The position numbers were made by a program, and so were the translations under genes. Of a stretch of DNA of 64,000 bases, positions 7,891 through 16,571 are shown piece by piece (position 1 is the stretch's first letter; each line of letters begins with the position of its first letter). The DNA is taken from positions 1,054,001 to 1,118,000 of the forward strand of contig CAXXYD010000004.1 of NCBI GenBank assembly GCA_963675565.2, read 5' to 3'. The stretch is from JARRKU01 sp963675565 (GTDB lineage Bacteria > Desulfobacterota > Desulfobacteria > Desulfobacterales > Desulfosarcinaceae). The notes beneath the pieces were generated by a model. That model was not told the origin of the DNA and did not search any database. It saw nothing but the letters and a program-made list of their open reading frames with translations.

Positions 7891-8983
7891 CACCCTCACC
7901 CCGACACTGCTCATGGGCCCCGGCCCCTCATGCGTGCCCGATCAAGTCTACGCGGCACTTTCGCGGTTCACCATCGGGCATCTGGACCCACGCTTCATCG
8001 CCATGATGGACCATATTAAAGACGGACTGAAGAGCCTGATGCAAACAGACAACCGGCTGACCATCCCCATCTCCGGCACCGGGTCCGCCGGAATGGAGAC
8101 CTGTTTTGTCAATCTGGTCGAGCCCCGGGATCGGGTGCTTATTTTGAGAAACGGGGTTTTCGGTATGCGGATGACGGATGTGGCCACCCGGCTGGGCGCC
8201 CAGGTGGACGTCCTGGAGTTTGAATGGGGTACGCCGGTGGTAATTGGTGAGGTCCGCAAGAAATTGGAGCAGAACCGGTACAAGATCGTGGCGGTGGTGC
8301 ATGCCGAAACCTCCACCGGGGTCATGAATCCTGTGGCCGAAATCGGTACCTTGGTCAAGAATTCCGATGCGCTTTACCTGGTGGACACCGTCACCAGCCT
8401 GGGGGGAATCCCGGTAAAAACGGATGAATGGGGCATCGACGCCATTTACAGCGGCACCCAGAAATGTCTTTCCTGTCCTCCGGGGCTCTCGCCGGTATCT
8501 TTTTCGAAGCGTGCCGTAGAGGCGCTCACCTCCCGCAAAACCCCGGTTCCCAACTGGTACCTGGACCTGAACATGATCGTCCACTATTGGGAGGGCGCCT
8601 CACGTACCTACCACCACACAGCGCCCATCAACATGCTCTACGGGCTTTACGCCGCCCTGGACTGCATCCTGGAAGAAGGCATGGAAGCTGTTTTCAAACG
8701 CCATGCCGCAGCCCATGAGCGGCTCGTATCGGGACTTGAAACGCTGGGACTTTCCATGACCGTAGCCCCCGGATATCGGCTGCCCATGCTCAACGCCGTC
8801 ACTATTCCCGATGGTGTGGACGATGCCGCCATCCGCTCACGCTTGCTCAAAGACTTCGATATCGAGATCGGGGCCGGCCTGGGACCGCTGGCCGGCAAAA
8901 TCTGGCGCATCGGCCTGATGGGCCACACCGCCCGGCCGGAGAACGTGGATCGGCTCCTTGCGGCCCTTAGAGAGCTGCTATAG
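7871..8983 (+). CDS. Class V aminotransferase, alanine/serine-glyoxylate type
   Basis: 370-residue PLP-dependent enzyme of the AGXT/SPT subfamily. The Schiff-base lysine is K198 in SGTQKCLSCPPG, and the preceding LYLVDTVTSLGG segment supplies the PLP-ring Asp. N-terminal LLMGPGPS and C-terminal WRIGLMGHTARPENV are also family signatures. It probably transaminates glyoxylate or a related 2-oxoacid with alanine or serine; purely sequence-based calls cannot separate alanine-glyoxylate, serine-glyoxylate and serine-pyruvate activities. It overlaps the FadR-type gene upstream. Confidence 0.88.
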   Translation: MTNHHFDTLTPTLLMGPGPSCVPDQVYAALSRFTIGHLDPRFIAMMDHIKDGLKSLMQTDNRLTIPISGTGSAGMETCFVNLVEPRDRVLILRNGVFGMRMTDVATRLGAQVDVLEFEWGTPVVIGEVRKKLEQNRYKIVAVVHAETSTGVMNPVAEIGTLVKNSDALYLVDTVTSLGGIPVKTDEWGIDAIYSGTQKCLSCPPGLSPVSFSKRAVEALTSRKTPVPNWYLDLNMIVHYWEGASRTYHHTAPINMLYGLYAALDCILEEGMEAVFKRHAAAHERLVSGLETLGLSMTVAPGYRLPMLNAVTIPDGVDDAAIRSRLLKDFDIEIGAGLGPLAGKIWRIGLMGHTARPENVDRLLAALRELL

Positions 8984-9040
8984 ATAAGCATTCTGGATGA
9001 ATTTGAAAATTTCTTCGGCGGTCCAATATTGATCCCGGAA

Positions 9041-9090
9041 CAGCCAATATCAGAATCCAAAGCTTAAAAGTGACTGGGGGCCTGATCACA
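9041..9090 (+). repeat. Dispersed intergenic repeat, partial copy
   Basis: The segment from CAGCCAATATCAGAATCCAA to GGGGGCCTGATCAC resembles the left part of the copy at 18339-18448 (CCAGCCAATATC, then GGTCCAAAGC and GGGGGCTGATCA). It lies in the gap between two convergent genes. Confidence 0.55.
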
Positions 9091-9113
9091 ATTTCTTGGG
9101 TTATGGGCCCGTA

Positions 9114-10094
9114 TCAGCCGTTTGATGCATTTAATTGCGTCAACGTATCAAGAATGGTTTGCATATCTTCCGGCAGAGGGGCGCTGAAAGCGGTCTCCGT
9201 ACCGGTGATCGGATGAAACAGGACGAGCCGGTGGGCATGCAGCATCTGGCGTTTGGCCGAAGCCAACAGCGCTGATATGTCCGCCTGCCGCTTGCCGGAC
9301 CGATGGTTATGCAATCGGGCGCCATATAGGGGGTCTCCCACGATGGGGCATCCCATGGCCTTGCAATGCACACGGATCTGGTGGGTTCGCCCTGTTTTTA
9401 AATCGACTTCCAACAGGGTGCATCCCGGAAATTTATCTTTTACACGCCAAACGGTCAGCGCCCCGCGTGGGTGCCGGCTGATCGTGGACATTTTTTTGCG
9501 ATCGACAGGATGTCTGCCCACGGGCAGATCAACCATGCCGCTTTCCTCACCGGGTGCGCCCTGAACAAGAGCCAGATAGGTTTTCCTGATGCTGCGCTGC
9601 TTGAACTGCCGTGACAATGCATGGTGGGCTTGTGTCGTCTTGGTCACCACCATGACCCCGGAGGTATCTTTGTCCAGACGATGCACAATACCCGGTCGCT
9701 TCTCACCGCCGATGCCTTCCAGATTCGGACAGTGGTGCAGGAGGCCGTTGACCAGGGTGCCTTTAGCGTGACCGGCCGCCGGATGGACCACCAGGCCGGC
9801 AGGCTTATTCAATACGATGAGGGCATCGTCTTCGAAGATAATATCGAGGGCCATGGGCTCGGACGCGATTGCCGCAGGTTCCGGCTCGGGCAATGTTCCG
9901 GCGACCCTTTCTCCGGATTTGACCTTGTAAGACGGTTTGCGTTCAACGGCGTCGACCTTGATGTAGCCGCCCCGGATCAGTACAGCGGCATAGGATCTCG
10001 ATAAATCGGGCAAACGATCCGTCAGCACAGCGTCAAGACGCTTATGGGCGTCTTGCAGGCTGATTCTGAAATCGATACCGTCACGGCAAGGCAT
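9114..10094 (-). CDS. rluD: Ribosomal large subunit pseudouridine synthase, RluD family
   Basis: 326-residue tRNA/rRNA-modifying enzyme. An N-terminal S4 RNA-binding domain (about residues 14-75; KRLDAVLTDRLPDLSRSYAA) is followed by the RluA/RluC/RluD catalytic domain with the HRLDKDTSG motif, whose Asp is the catalytic nucleophile. Later KTGRTHQIRVH and GDPLYG motifs are typical. An open frame extends further upstream, but it would run into carD; the ATG at 10094 gives the normal family length. It probably isomerises uridines in helix 69 of 23S rRNA. It starts 29 bases after carD on the same strand. Confidence 0.92.
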   Translation of the reverse strand: MPCRDGIDFRISLQDAHKRLDAVLTDRLPDLSRSYAAVLIRGGYIKVDAVERKPSYKVKSGERVAGTLPEPEPAAIASEPMALDIIFEDDALIVLNKPAGLVVHPAAGHAKGTLVNGLLHHCPNLEGIGGEKRPGIVHRLDKDTSGVMVVTKTTQAHHALSRQFKQRSIRKTYLALVQGAPGEESGMVDLPVGRHPVDRKKMSTISRHPRGALTVWRVKDKFPGCTLLEVDLKTGRTHQIRVHCKAMGCPIVGDPLYGARLHNHRSGKRQADISALLASAKRQMLHAHRLVLFHPITGTETAFSAPLPEDMQTILDTLTQLNASNG

Positions 10095-10122
10095 TTGTAC
10101 GGGTGCTGAATTGAAAGGGTTA

Positions 10123-10671
10123 TTATTCTTCGGCGGTGGTGAACAGGCCTTCCATCTCGGCCACCACGACTTTTTCATCACAATCGTTGGCCATGGAGAG
10201 TTCCTTGATGAGAAGGTTTTGGGCCGTGTCGTAAAGCTTGCGCTCTCCAAAAGAGAGGTCTTTGGTAACCTTGAGCAGGGAAAGGTCACGAAACACTTCC
10301 GCTACCTCATAAAGGGACCCCGTCTTGATTTTGTCCATGTATTCGCGGTAGCGCCGGTTCCAGGTCTGGTTGTCGATGCTCAGTTCCCGCTTGGATTTGA
10401 TCACATCCATGACTTTGGGAATCTCTTTTTTACCGATGATGTCCCGCAACCCCACGGATTCCACGTTCCAGGTGGGAATCATGATAACCATGCCGTTTTC
10501 AACGATTTTCATGATATAAAAGTCGTGCTCTTCACCATTGACCACCCGGGTCTCGATGGCATCGATGCGGCCGACCCCATGGGCCGGATATACGGCCAAG
10601 TCACCCACCTTGAATTTTTTGGTTTCCGGTTTGGGTGAATCTGGTTTTTCTTCGTTTGTTTCTTCTGTCAT
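10123..10671 (-). CDS. carD: CarD/CdnL-family transcription factor
   Basis: 182-residue RNA polymerase-binding regulator. The N-terminal acidic/basic tail (about 20 residues) is followed by a Tudor-like RNA polymerase interaction domain (FKVGDLAVYPAHGVGRIDAIE) and a helical DNA-binding domain. CarD/CdnL proteins stabilise open complexes at rRNA and other promoters. A TTG in the same frame at 10692 would add seven residues, but the ATG at 10671 fits better. Located just upstream of rluD. Confidence 0.9.
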   Translation of the reverse strand: MTEETNEEKPDSPKPETKKFKVGDLAVYPAHGVGRIDAIETRVVNGEEHDFYIMKIVENGMVIMIPTWNVESVGLRDIIGKKEIPKVMDVIKSKRELSIDNQTWNRRYREYMDKIKTGSLYEVAEVFRDLSLLKVTKDLSFGERKLYDTAQNLLIKELSMANDCDEKVVVAEMEGLFTTAEE

Positions 10672-10760
10672 ATAAGCACCACGGTTGTACAATTTAGATG
10701 TGCATAAGCGCCCAAATAGACGCTAAATATAACATTCCCGCCACTAACATGCAACAAAAA

Positions 10761-10796
10761 AGGATCGGCCCCCCCTTGCAGGGGGGAGCCGATCCT
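10761..10796 (-). terminator. Terminator downstream of hppA
   Basis: AGGATCGGC (10761-10769) pairs with GCCGATCCT (10788-10796), with inner C6/G6 pairing around TTGCA. On the minus strand the hairpin is followed by a run of T residues, giving a strong Rho-independent terminator 46 bases after the hppA stop. Confidence 0.88.
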
Positions 10797-10841
10797 CAAT
10801 ACTGCAACGCCGAAACAATAGGCGTTTATTGTGTCCTTGAA

Positions 10842-12854
10842 TTAAATCAGGAACGGTACCATGAGCAGAGCCACAACGTTGAGGATCTTGATCATGGGGT
10901 TCACCGCGGGGCCGGCCGTATCCTTGTACGGGTCGCCTACGGTGTCACCGGTCACAGCGGCTTTGTGGGCGTCGGAGCCCTTTCCGCCCAGGTGGCCGTC
11001 TTCAATGTATTTCTTGGCATTGTCCCAGGCAGCACCACCGGTGGTCATGGACAGGGCCACGAACACGCCGGTCACGATGGAGCCGATAAGCAGGCCGCCC
11101 AAGGCGATTTTGCCCAGCAAAAAGCCCACCAGCAGCGGAGCTGCGACCGGCAGCAGGGCCGGAATCAGCATCTCTTTGAGGGCGAACTTGGTGACGATAT
11201 CGACGCAAGCGCCGTAATCGGGTTTGGCAGTGCCTTCCATGATGCCCGGAATCTCGCGGAACTGACGACGCACTTCGTCAACAACCGCGCCGCCGGCATT
11301 GCCGACCGCTTTCATGGCGATGGAAGCAAACAGGTACGGCAGCAGGCCGCCGATGAACAGGCCGATGATGACCCGCACGTCGGACAGGTCGAAAGCCATG
11401 GCTTCTTTTCCGCCGCCCCTGATCTGGAACTCCATCACGTAGGCTGCGAACAGCACCAGGGCGGCCAGACCGGCGGAACCGATGGCGTAACCCTTGGTGA
11501 CGGCTTTGGTGGTGTTGCCCACCGCATCCAGGGGATCGGTGACCGCGCGAACGGACTCATCCATTCCGGCCATTTCGGCAATACCGCCGGCGTTGTCGGT
11601 GATGGGGCCGTAAGCGTCAATGGCGATAACCATACCGGTCATGGAAAGCATGGACATGGCCGCCATGGCAATGCCGTAAAGACCGGCATAATGGTAAGCC
11701 GTCAAAATGGCGATACAAATGGCCAGAACCGGAGCGGCAGTGGCCTGCATGGAAACGGCCAGACCAGCGATGATGTTGGTGCCATGGCCGGTGGTGGAGG
11801 CTTCGGCGATGGATTTAACCGGGCCGTAAATACCGGTGTAATACTCGGTGATGATGACGATCACAACGGTGAGGACCAGACCGACCAGGGAGCAATAGTA
11901 AATCTGCATCGAGGTGATGTCACCCAGACCGCCCATGAACTTGGAGCAGGCATAGTAGAAGGCAATAGCGGCGATGATCGCCGCACCGAACATCCCTTTG
12001 TACAATGCGCCCATGATGTATCCACCGCTGCCCAGACGGACAAAGAAAACAGCGATCATGGAGGCGATAATGGAGATGGCGCCCAAGATCAGCGGGAACT
12101 CGGTGGCCATTTGAACTTTGGGGAACAGCAGGTGGCCGATGAGCATGGCCGCAACAGCGGTTACCGCGTAAGTCTCGAACAGGTCGGCGGCCATACCGGC
12201 GCAGTCGCCCACGTTGTCGCCCACATTGTCGGCGATGGTGGCCGGGTTACGGGGATCGTCTTCGGGGATACCGGCTTCGACCTTGCCCACCAGGTCGGCA
12301 CCGACGTCGGCGCCCTTGGTGAAGATACCGCCGCCCAGACGGGCGAAGATGGAGATCAGGCTGCCGCCGAAACCGAGAGCGACCAGCGCCATAACGTCAT
12401 GGGTCATGGTGTAGTAACCGGCCACGGCGGTCAGGGCCAGTCCGGCAACGATCATACCGGTGACGGAGCCACCCTTGAAGGCCATGGACAGACCGGCAGC
12501 CATACCTTTTTTGGCGGCTTCTGCGGTTCTGACGTTGGCCAGAACGGATACGCGCATGCCGATGTAGCCGGCCATAAACGAGGCCACGGCGCCCAGCAAA
12601 AATCCCAGGGCGGTCTTCATGCCCATGGTGGCAAAAATAACGGCAAAAATGATGATACCGGCGATGCCCATGCTTTTCATCTGACGGTTCAGGTAGGCAA
12701 TAGCCCCTTCCTGAATGGCCCCGGCGATTTTCTGCATCTTCTCATCTCCAGCCGGAGCGGCCTTAACGATGCCGGCCAGAATGATAGAAAACACGATGCC
12801 AACTGCGCCGACCAGTGTGCAGATCAACGGAATATTGTTCATTGCTGCGTCCAT
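10842..12854 (-). CDS. hppA: Membrane-bound proton-translocating pyrophosphatase
   Basis: 670-residue integral membrane protein with about 16 helices. The substrate loop GADLVGKVEAGIPEDDPRNP and the repeated DNVGDNVGDCAG acidic motif bind Mg-PPi. Residues in GNTTKAVTKGYAIGSA place Lys where potassium-dependent enzymes have Ala, which in the family predicts a K+-independent, H+-pumping enzyme (established rule, applied by eye). It conserves energy from PPi released by CoA-ligases and biosynthesis. The ATG follows GGAGGAATAA. An open frame of over 700 codons on the opposite strand is a shadow. Confidence 0.96.
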   Translation of the reverse strand: MDAAMNNIPLICTLVGAVGIVFSIILAGIVKAAPAGDEKMQKIAGAIQEGAIAYLNRQMKSMGIAGIIIFAVIFATMGMKTALGFLLGAVASFMAGYIGMRVSVLANVRTAEAAKKGMAAGLSMAFKGGSVTGMIVAGLALTAVAGYYTMTHDVMALVALGFGGSLISIFARLGGGIFTKGADVGADLVGKVEAGIPEDDPRNPATIADNVGDNVGDCAGMAADLFETYAVTAVAAMLIGHLLFPKVQMATEFPLILGAISIIASMIAVFFVRLGSGGYIMGALYKGMFGAAIIAAIAFYYACSKFMGGLGDITSMQIYYCSLVGLVLTVVIVIITEYYTGIYGPVKSIAEASTTGHGTNIIAGLAVSMQATAAPVLAICIAILTAYHYAGLYGIAMAAMSMLSMTGMVIAIDAYGPITDNAGGIAEMAGMDESVRAVTDPLDAVGNTTKAVTKGYAIGSAGLAALVLFAAYVMEFQIRGGGKEAMAFDLSDVRVIIGLFIGGLLPYLFASIAMKAVGNAGGAVVDEVRRQFREIPGIMEGTAKPDYGACVDIVTKFALKEMLIPALLPVAAPLLVGFLLGKIALGGLLIGSIVTGVFVALSMTTGGAAWDNAKKYIEDGHLGGKGSDAHKAAVTGDTVGDPYKDTAGPAVNPMIKILNVVALLMVPFLI

Positions 12855-13457
12855 TTATTCCTCCATTTGTTGTTTGCGCGGATTTTGATTGTATCGATTC
12901 ATCCCATCTTTTGTTCCTTTGCATAAAATCGTCTCGATCGCTTCGACGGCCGTTTGGAGGGTTTTTCCCAGCACCGACTGTTCTTCATGGCTGAAACCTG
13001 CCAGCACATGATCAACCACATCCGCACCGTATGGTGAGCGCCCGACTCCCACGCGTAACCGGGCGAACTGATTCCCCCCAAAAGCCTGGATCAACGATCT
13101 TATCCCTCTGTGTCCGCCATCCCCCCCTTTCTCTTTTATTTTTAATCTGTCAAAAGCAAGGTCGATATCGTCATGGACAATGACCATCGACTCGCGTTGA
13201 ATCCTGAAATAATCGGACAGCTGGCGCAGGGGTGGACCACTACGGTTCATAAAGGCCTGGGGCTTGGCCAACAGGACATCCACCCCCAGGATCTTCCCCC
13301 GGCCGAACAACACATCGAATTTCTGGCGCTGCACCGCAATATGGTATTTTTCGGCCAGCGCATCGATCACCATAAAACCGGCGTTGTGACGGGTATGGCG
13401 ATACGCGTCACCCGGGTTGCCCAAACCGGCAACCAAATAAACATTATGTTCCGTCAT
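12855..13457 (-). CDS. pth: Peptidyl-tRNA hydrolase
   Basis: 200-residue enzyme that releases peptides from prematurely dropped peptidyl-tRNA. The N-terminal LVAGLGNPGDAYRHTRHNAGFMVID contains the catalytic His, and VHDDIDLAFDRLKIKEKGGDGGHRGIRS is the second diagnostic motif. It sits in the conserved order ispE - tRNA-Gln - prs - rplY - pth and its stop codon lies directly before the hppA start. Confidence 0.96.
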   Translation of the reverse strand: MTEHNVYLVAGLGNPGDAYRHTRHNAGFMVIDALAEKYHIAVQRQKFDVLFGRGKILGVDVLLAKPQAFMNRSGPPLRQLSDYFRIQRESMVIVHDDIDLAFDRLKIKEKGGDGGHRGIRSLIQAFGGNQFARLRVGVGRSPYGADVVDHVLAGFSHEEQSVLGKTLQTAVEAIETILCKGTKDGMNRYNQNPRKQQMEE

Positions 13458-13492
13458 AAAATGGAATCAAAAACGCCCTGCTGCACGCCATT

Positions 13493-14143
13493 TTAATCTT
13501 CATCACTCTCTTCATCCGCAACGGCAGTCGCTTCATCCTCTTCCAGCACTTCATCTTCTTCACCGGCCTCTTCTTCCTCAGCTTTCTTCGGCGCCAGGAC
13601 CGTGAGAATGGTAAAATTGACTTCGTGGGGAATCTCGACATCCCCATCGAGTTGAATATCCTCGACATGGACTGAATTACCGACATCCAGATCGGTGATA
13701 TCGATGGTAATTTCGCTGGGAATCGCATGGGGCAGGCAATACACTTCCAATTCGCGACGAATGATCTGCAGCATCCCGCCCATCTCGACACCCACACAGT
13801 CACCGGTGGTGACAATGGGAATATTGACCTTGACCTTGCGCGCCATATCCACGGCGTAAAAATCAATATGCAAAATGTCCCGGCTTACCGGGTGGGTCTG
13901 CAGCTCTTTGATCATGGCCGCCTTGGCGCTGCTGCCGTCGATCTTCAGATTAAAAATGGCGCGGCCGACGCTGCCCTTTTTCTTTATGATGTTGTCCAGG
14001 TCGCGGGCCCCGATCGCGAGCATGCAGGGCTCGGTATCGGGTCCATATAAAATTGCGGGAATCTGGCCCTCACGGCGCAGAACCCGTGCGGGGCCGTTGC
14101 CTGTCATTTTTCTGGTTTTCGCTTGTAGCTCGATGTTATCCAA
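13493..14143 (-). CDS. rplY: 50S ribosomal protein L25, Ctc (general stress) type
   Basis: 216 residues: an N-terminal L25 domain that binds 5S rRNA (QAKTRKMTGNGPARVLRREGQIPAILYG) and a C-terminal Ctc beta domain ending in a strongly acidic tail rich in Glu and Asp. The start is TTG, supported by GAGGAGG at good spacing. The gene lies between prs and pth as in many bacteria. Confidence 0.95.
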   Translation of the reverse strand: MDNIELQAKTRKMTGNGPARVLRREGQIPAILYGPDTEPCMLAIGARDLDNIIKKKGSVGRAIFNLKIDGSSAKAAMIKELQTHPVSRDILHIDFYAVDMARKVKVNIPIVTTGDCVGVEMGGMLQIIRRELEVYCLPHAIPSEITIDITDLDVGNSVHVEDIQLDGDVEIPHEVNFTILTVLAPKKAEEEEAGEEDEVLEEDEATAVADEESDED

Positions 14144-14163
14144 AGAATGTTCCTCCTCATGTA

Positions 14164-15114
14164 TTATACAAACAAAGATGTTACCGAATCGCCCCGATAG
14201 CTCCGAATGATTGCCTCTCCCACCAGTTTGGCAATGGAAAGGACTTTGATTTTTTCAGACGCTGCGGCTTGGGACGTCAGCGGAATTGTGTCGGTGACCA
14301 CCAGGCTTTTCAAAGCTGAATTTTCAATGCGTTCCAGCGCCGGCCCGGAGAGAACCGGATGGGCGCAGCACGCGTGGACCTCTTTGGCCCCCTTGTCCAT
14401 CAACACCGCCGCTGCCTCGGTCAAAGTGCCGGCGGTGTCGGTCATATCATCCAGTATGACCGCCGTTTTGTCTTTGACATCGCCGATAACCGCCATGGCT
14501 TTGGCTTCATTGGGCGCGGAGCGGCGTTTGTCCACGATGGCCAGATCAGCGCCCAGGCGTTTGGCGAAAGCGCGGGCGCGTTCCACGCCGCCGGCATCCG
14601 GGGATACCATAACGATATTGTCCCTGAAATTATAGCGCATGTGCTCAAGAAGAACGGGGGCGGCAAAAAGGTTGTCCACGGGGATATTGAAAAACCCCTG
14701 AATCTGGGCGGCATGCAGATCCATGGTAATGATCCGGTTGGCGCCGGCCATGGTGATCATATCGGCCACCAATTTGGCGCTGATGGGGACACGGGGGGCC
14801 ACCTTCTTGTCCTGCCGGGCATACCCGTAGTAAGGAATCACGGCCGTTATGCGCCTGGCCGAAGCCCGCTTCATGGCATCGATCATCAGCAAAAGCTCAA
14901 CCAGGCTATGGTTCACCGGACGGCAGGTCGACTGAATGATAAAAACGTCCTTCATGCGGACGTTATCCTGGATTTCAATCTGGATCTCACCATCGCTGAA
15001 GGTGGACAACTTGGCACCGCCCAGGGGCATTTTCAGGTAGTCACAAATTTTTTCCGCCAATTCAGGGTTGGAATTCCCCGCAAAAATCCAGAAGTCATTC
15101 AAAGTTCGCGTCAC
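14164..15114 (-). CDS. prs: Ribose-phosphate pyrophosphokinase
   Basis: 316-residue enzyme making PRPP from ribose 5-phosphate and ATP. Visible motifs: FAGNSNPELAEKI at the N terminus, the regulatory/catalytic DLHAAQIQGFF segment, the flexible VDKRRSAPNEAK loop, and the PRPP-binding DDMTDTAGT (the usual DDMIDTAGT). A longer open frame begins at 15147, but the GTG at 15114 is preceded by AGGAGA (12-base spacing), matches the family N terminus and avoids near-contact with the tRNA gene. Confidence 0.95.
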   Translation of the reverse strand: MTRTLNDFWIFAGNSNPELAEKICDYLKMPLGGAKLSTFSDGEIQIEIQDNVRMKDVFIIQSTCRPVNHSLVELLLMIDAMKRASARRITAVIPYYGYARQDKKVAPRVPISAKLVADMITMAGANRIITMDLHAAQIQGFFNIPVDNLFAAPVLLEHMRYNFRDNIVMVSPDAGGVERARAFAKRLGADLAIVDKRRSAPNEAKAMAVIGDVKDKTAVILDDMTDTAGTLTEAAAVLMDKGAKEVHACCAHPVLSGPALERIENSALKSLVVTDTIPLTSQAAASEKIKVLSIAKLVGEAIIRSYRGDSVTSLFV

Positions 15115-15150
15115 GGCTGTTCGTTTTCTCCTTTCGGAATAGACCATATA

Positions 15151-15225
15151 TGGCTGGGGCGGGAGGATTCGAACCTCCGAATGCAGGAACCAAAATCCTG
15201 TGTCTTACCACTTGACGACGCCCCA
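15151..15225 (-). tRNA. tRNA-Gln (UUG)
   Basis: A 75-base cloverleaf read from the minus strand. The acceptor stem is TGGGGCG/CGCCCCA, the anticodon stem CAGGA/TCCTG encloses a loop with anticodon TTG (15191-15193), and the T arm contains GGTTCGAATCC. The 3' CCA is encoded. It lies between ispE and prs, a conserved position. Confidence 0.97.
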
Positions 15226-15242
15226 ACACGCTTTTTGACATA

Positions 15243-16100
15243 TTAATCGACCAGCAGTTGCGTCGCAAATACCTGCCATTGCCCATCTTTTGTCATGGCA
15301 TCTGCGGCCTTGCAGCCTTGCTGCAAATCAGTAAACAGGCCGAACACGGCCGAACCGCTGCCGGTCATCAGCGCGCCCCTGGCGCCCTGATTCAGCAATT
15401 CATTCTTGATTTTATGGATCACCGGATATTGTCGGATCGCCACGGGTTCCAAGTCATTGAACATGTGGCGTGCCATATCAAATTTCCCATATTTAAAGGG
15501 AAAATACCTAAGGTGTTTTTCACATTTTGTCAATCTTAAATTGAGGTTTTTAAAGACTCTGGCGGTTGAAATGCCAAAGCCCGGGTAGACCACAACCACT
15601 GCCAGTGGCGGCAATACGGTGCATGGCTCCAGGCGTTCGCCGATTCCGGTGGCCAACGCCGGTCTTGCATAGATAAAAAAAGGCACATCCGCGCCCAATT
15701 CCAACGCCAGGGCATGCAGCAGCGTGTCGCTCAAGGGGCGATTGTAATATCCGTTGAGGGTGTTGAGGACCGCGGCGGCATCGCTGCTGCCACCGCCCAG
15801 ACCGGCTCCGACGGGAATGCGTTTGGTCAAATGGATGGATACGTGCAGGGGCGAAAGGGAGGTTGTTCCGGCCAGGGTTCGATTGAAAAGCAACGCCGCG
15901 CGAAGCGCCAGATTGGTTGCGTCGCAGGGCACATCGGGACTGTCGCATGTGATTTCATCCCGAACCGCGCCCATCGTCAATGCCAGGGTATCATACAGTC
16001 CGATACAGCACATCAGGGAGCGCAGCTCATGATAGCCGTCCGGCCTTCGGCCAACCACCTGGAGAAAGAGGTTGATTTTTGCCGGTGCTTTAACTTCCAT
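15243..16100 (-). CDS. ispE: 4-diphosphocytidyl-2-C-methyl-D-erythritol kinase
   Basis: 285-residue GHMP-family kinase of the non-mevalonate isoprenoid pathway. Motif 1 is APAKINLFLQVVGRRPDGYHEL with the catalytic Lys, motif 2 is the ATP-binding PVGAGLGGGSSDAAA, and motif 3 is MTGSGSAVFG. The ATG at 16100 is preferred over an in-frame TTG one codon earlier. It stands at the head of the ispE-tRNA-prs-rplY-pth group. Confidence 0.95.
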   Translation of the reverse strand: MEVKAPAKINLFLQVVGRRPDGYHELRSLMCCIGLYDTLALTMGAVRDEITCDSPDVPCDATNLALRAALLFNRTLAGTTSLSPLHVSIHLTKRIPVGAGLGGGSSDAAAVLNTLNGYYNRPLSDTLLHALALELGADVPFFIYARPALATGIGERLEPCTVLPPLAVVVVYPGFGISTARVFKNLNLRLTKCEKHLRYFPFKYGKFDMARHMFNDLEPVAIRQYPVIHKIKNELLNQGARGALMTGSGSAVFGLFTDLQQGCKAADAMTKDGQWQVFATQLLVD

Positions 16101-16216
16101 CAAGGCATCATTTCTTGTTCCGCAGGAGCCGGTTTTTCAGAATGAACGAATTCCCAAACGATGGAACATCTTAGAGGCGATACAGCCGGCTTTCCATGGG
16201 GTTGTCCGGCCCTGGC

Positions 16217-16501
16217 CTACCGGTTCTCTTTGACGTAGAGCATGCGCAACTCATAAAGTATGTTTTTCAATATGTTATCTTCGTCGCTGGTCAGGTTTCC
16301 CCGTGTTTTCTCTTCAAGCATGGCCAGCAGGTCGATGGTCTGTTTGGCCATGGGAAGATTTTTTGTTTTCGGTCCACCGCCCGGATCATCGATCAACCCC
16401 AGCTGGACCAGGGCGGATGAATTGATCGACAGCACAAAGGTGGAAAAATCAATTTTGGGAAGGGTATACGATCGCTCTTTGCCGTGGGTCTCTTCGGCCA
16501 T
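16217..16501 (-). CDS. DUF1844 family protein
   Basis: 94-residue small soluble protein. The sequence (LPKIDFSTFVLSINSSALVQLG, then MAKQTIDLLAMLEEKTRGNLTSDE) matches the DUF1844 family found across Desulfobacterota and other phyla, of unknown function. The ATG at 16501 has AGGAG upstream; a longer in-frame extension overlaps serA and looks non-coding. It follows serA by about 70 bases on the same strand. Confidence 0.8.
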   Translation of the reverse strand: MAEETHGKERSYTLPKIDFSTFVLSINSSALVQLGLIDDPGGGPKTKNLPMAKQTIDLLAMLEEKTRGNLTSDEDNILKNILYELRMLYVKENR

Positions 16502-16571
16502 ACATACTCCTATCGTTTGAACCGGTTTTGGCCATGGCCGGACGGTACCGAGCGGCCATGGCCATGGTGAA

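Noticed and set aside
10698..12926. 742-codon plus-strand open frame
   Set aside because: It lies antisense over hppA and its translation is low-complexity His/Gly/Asp-rich with no domain; the minus-strand HppA is unmistakable.
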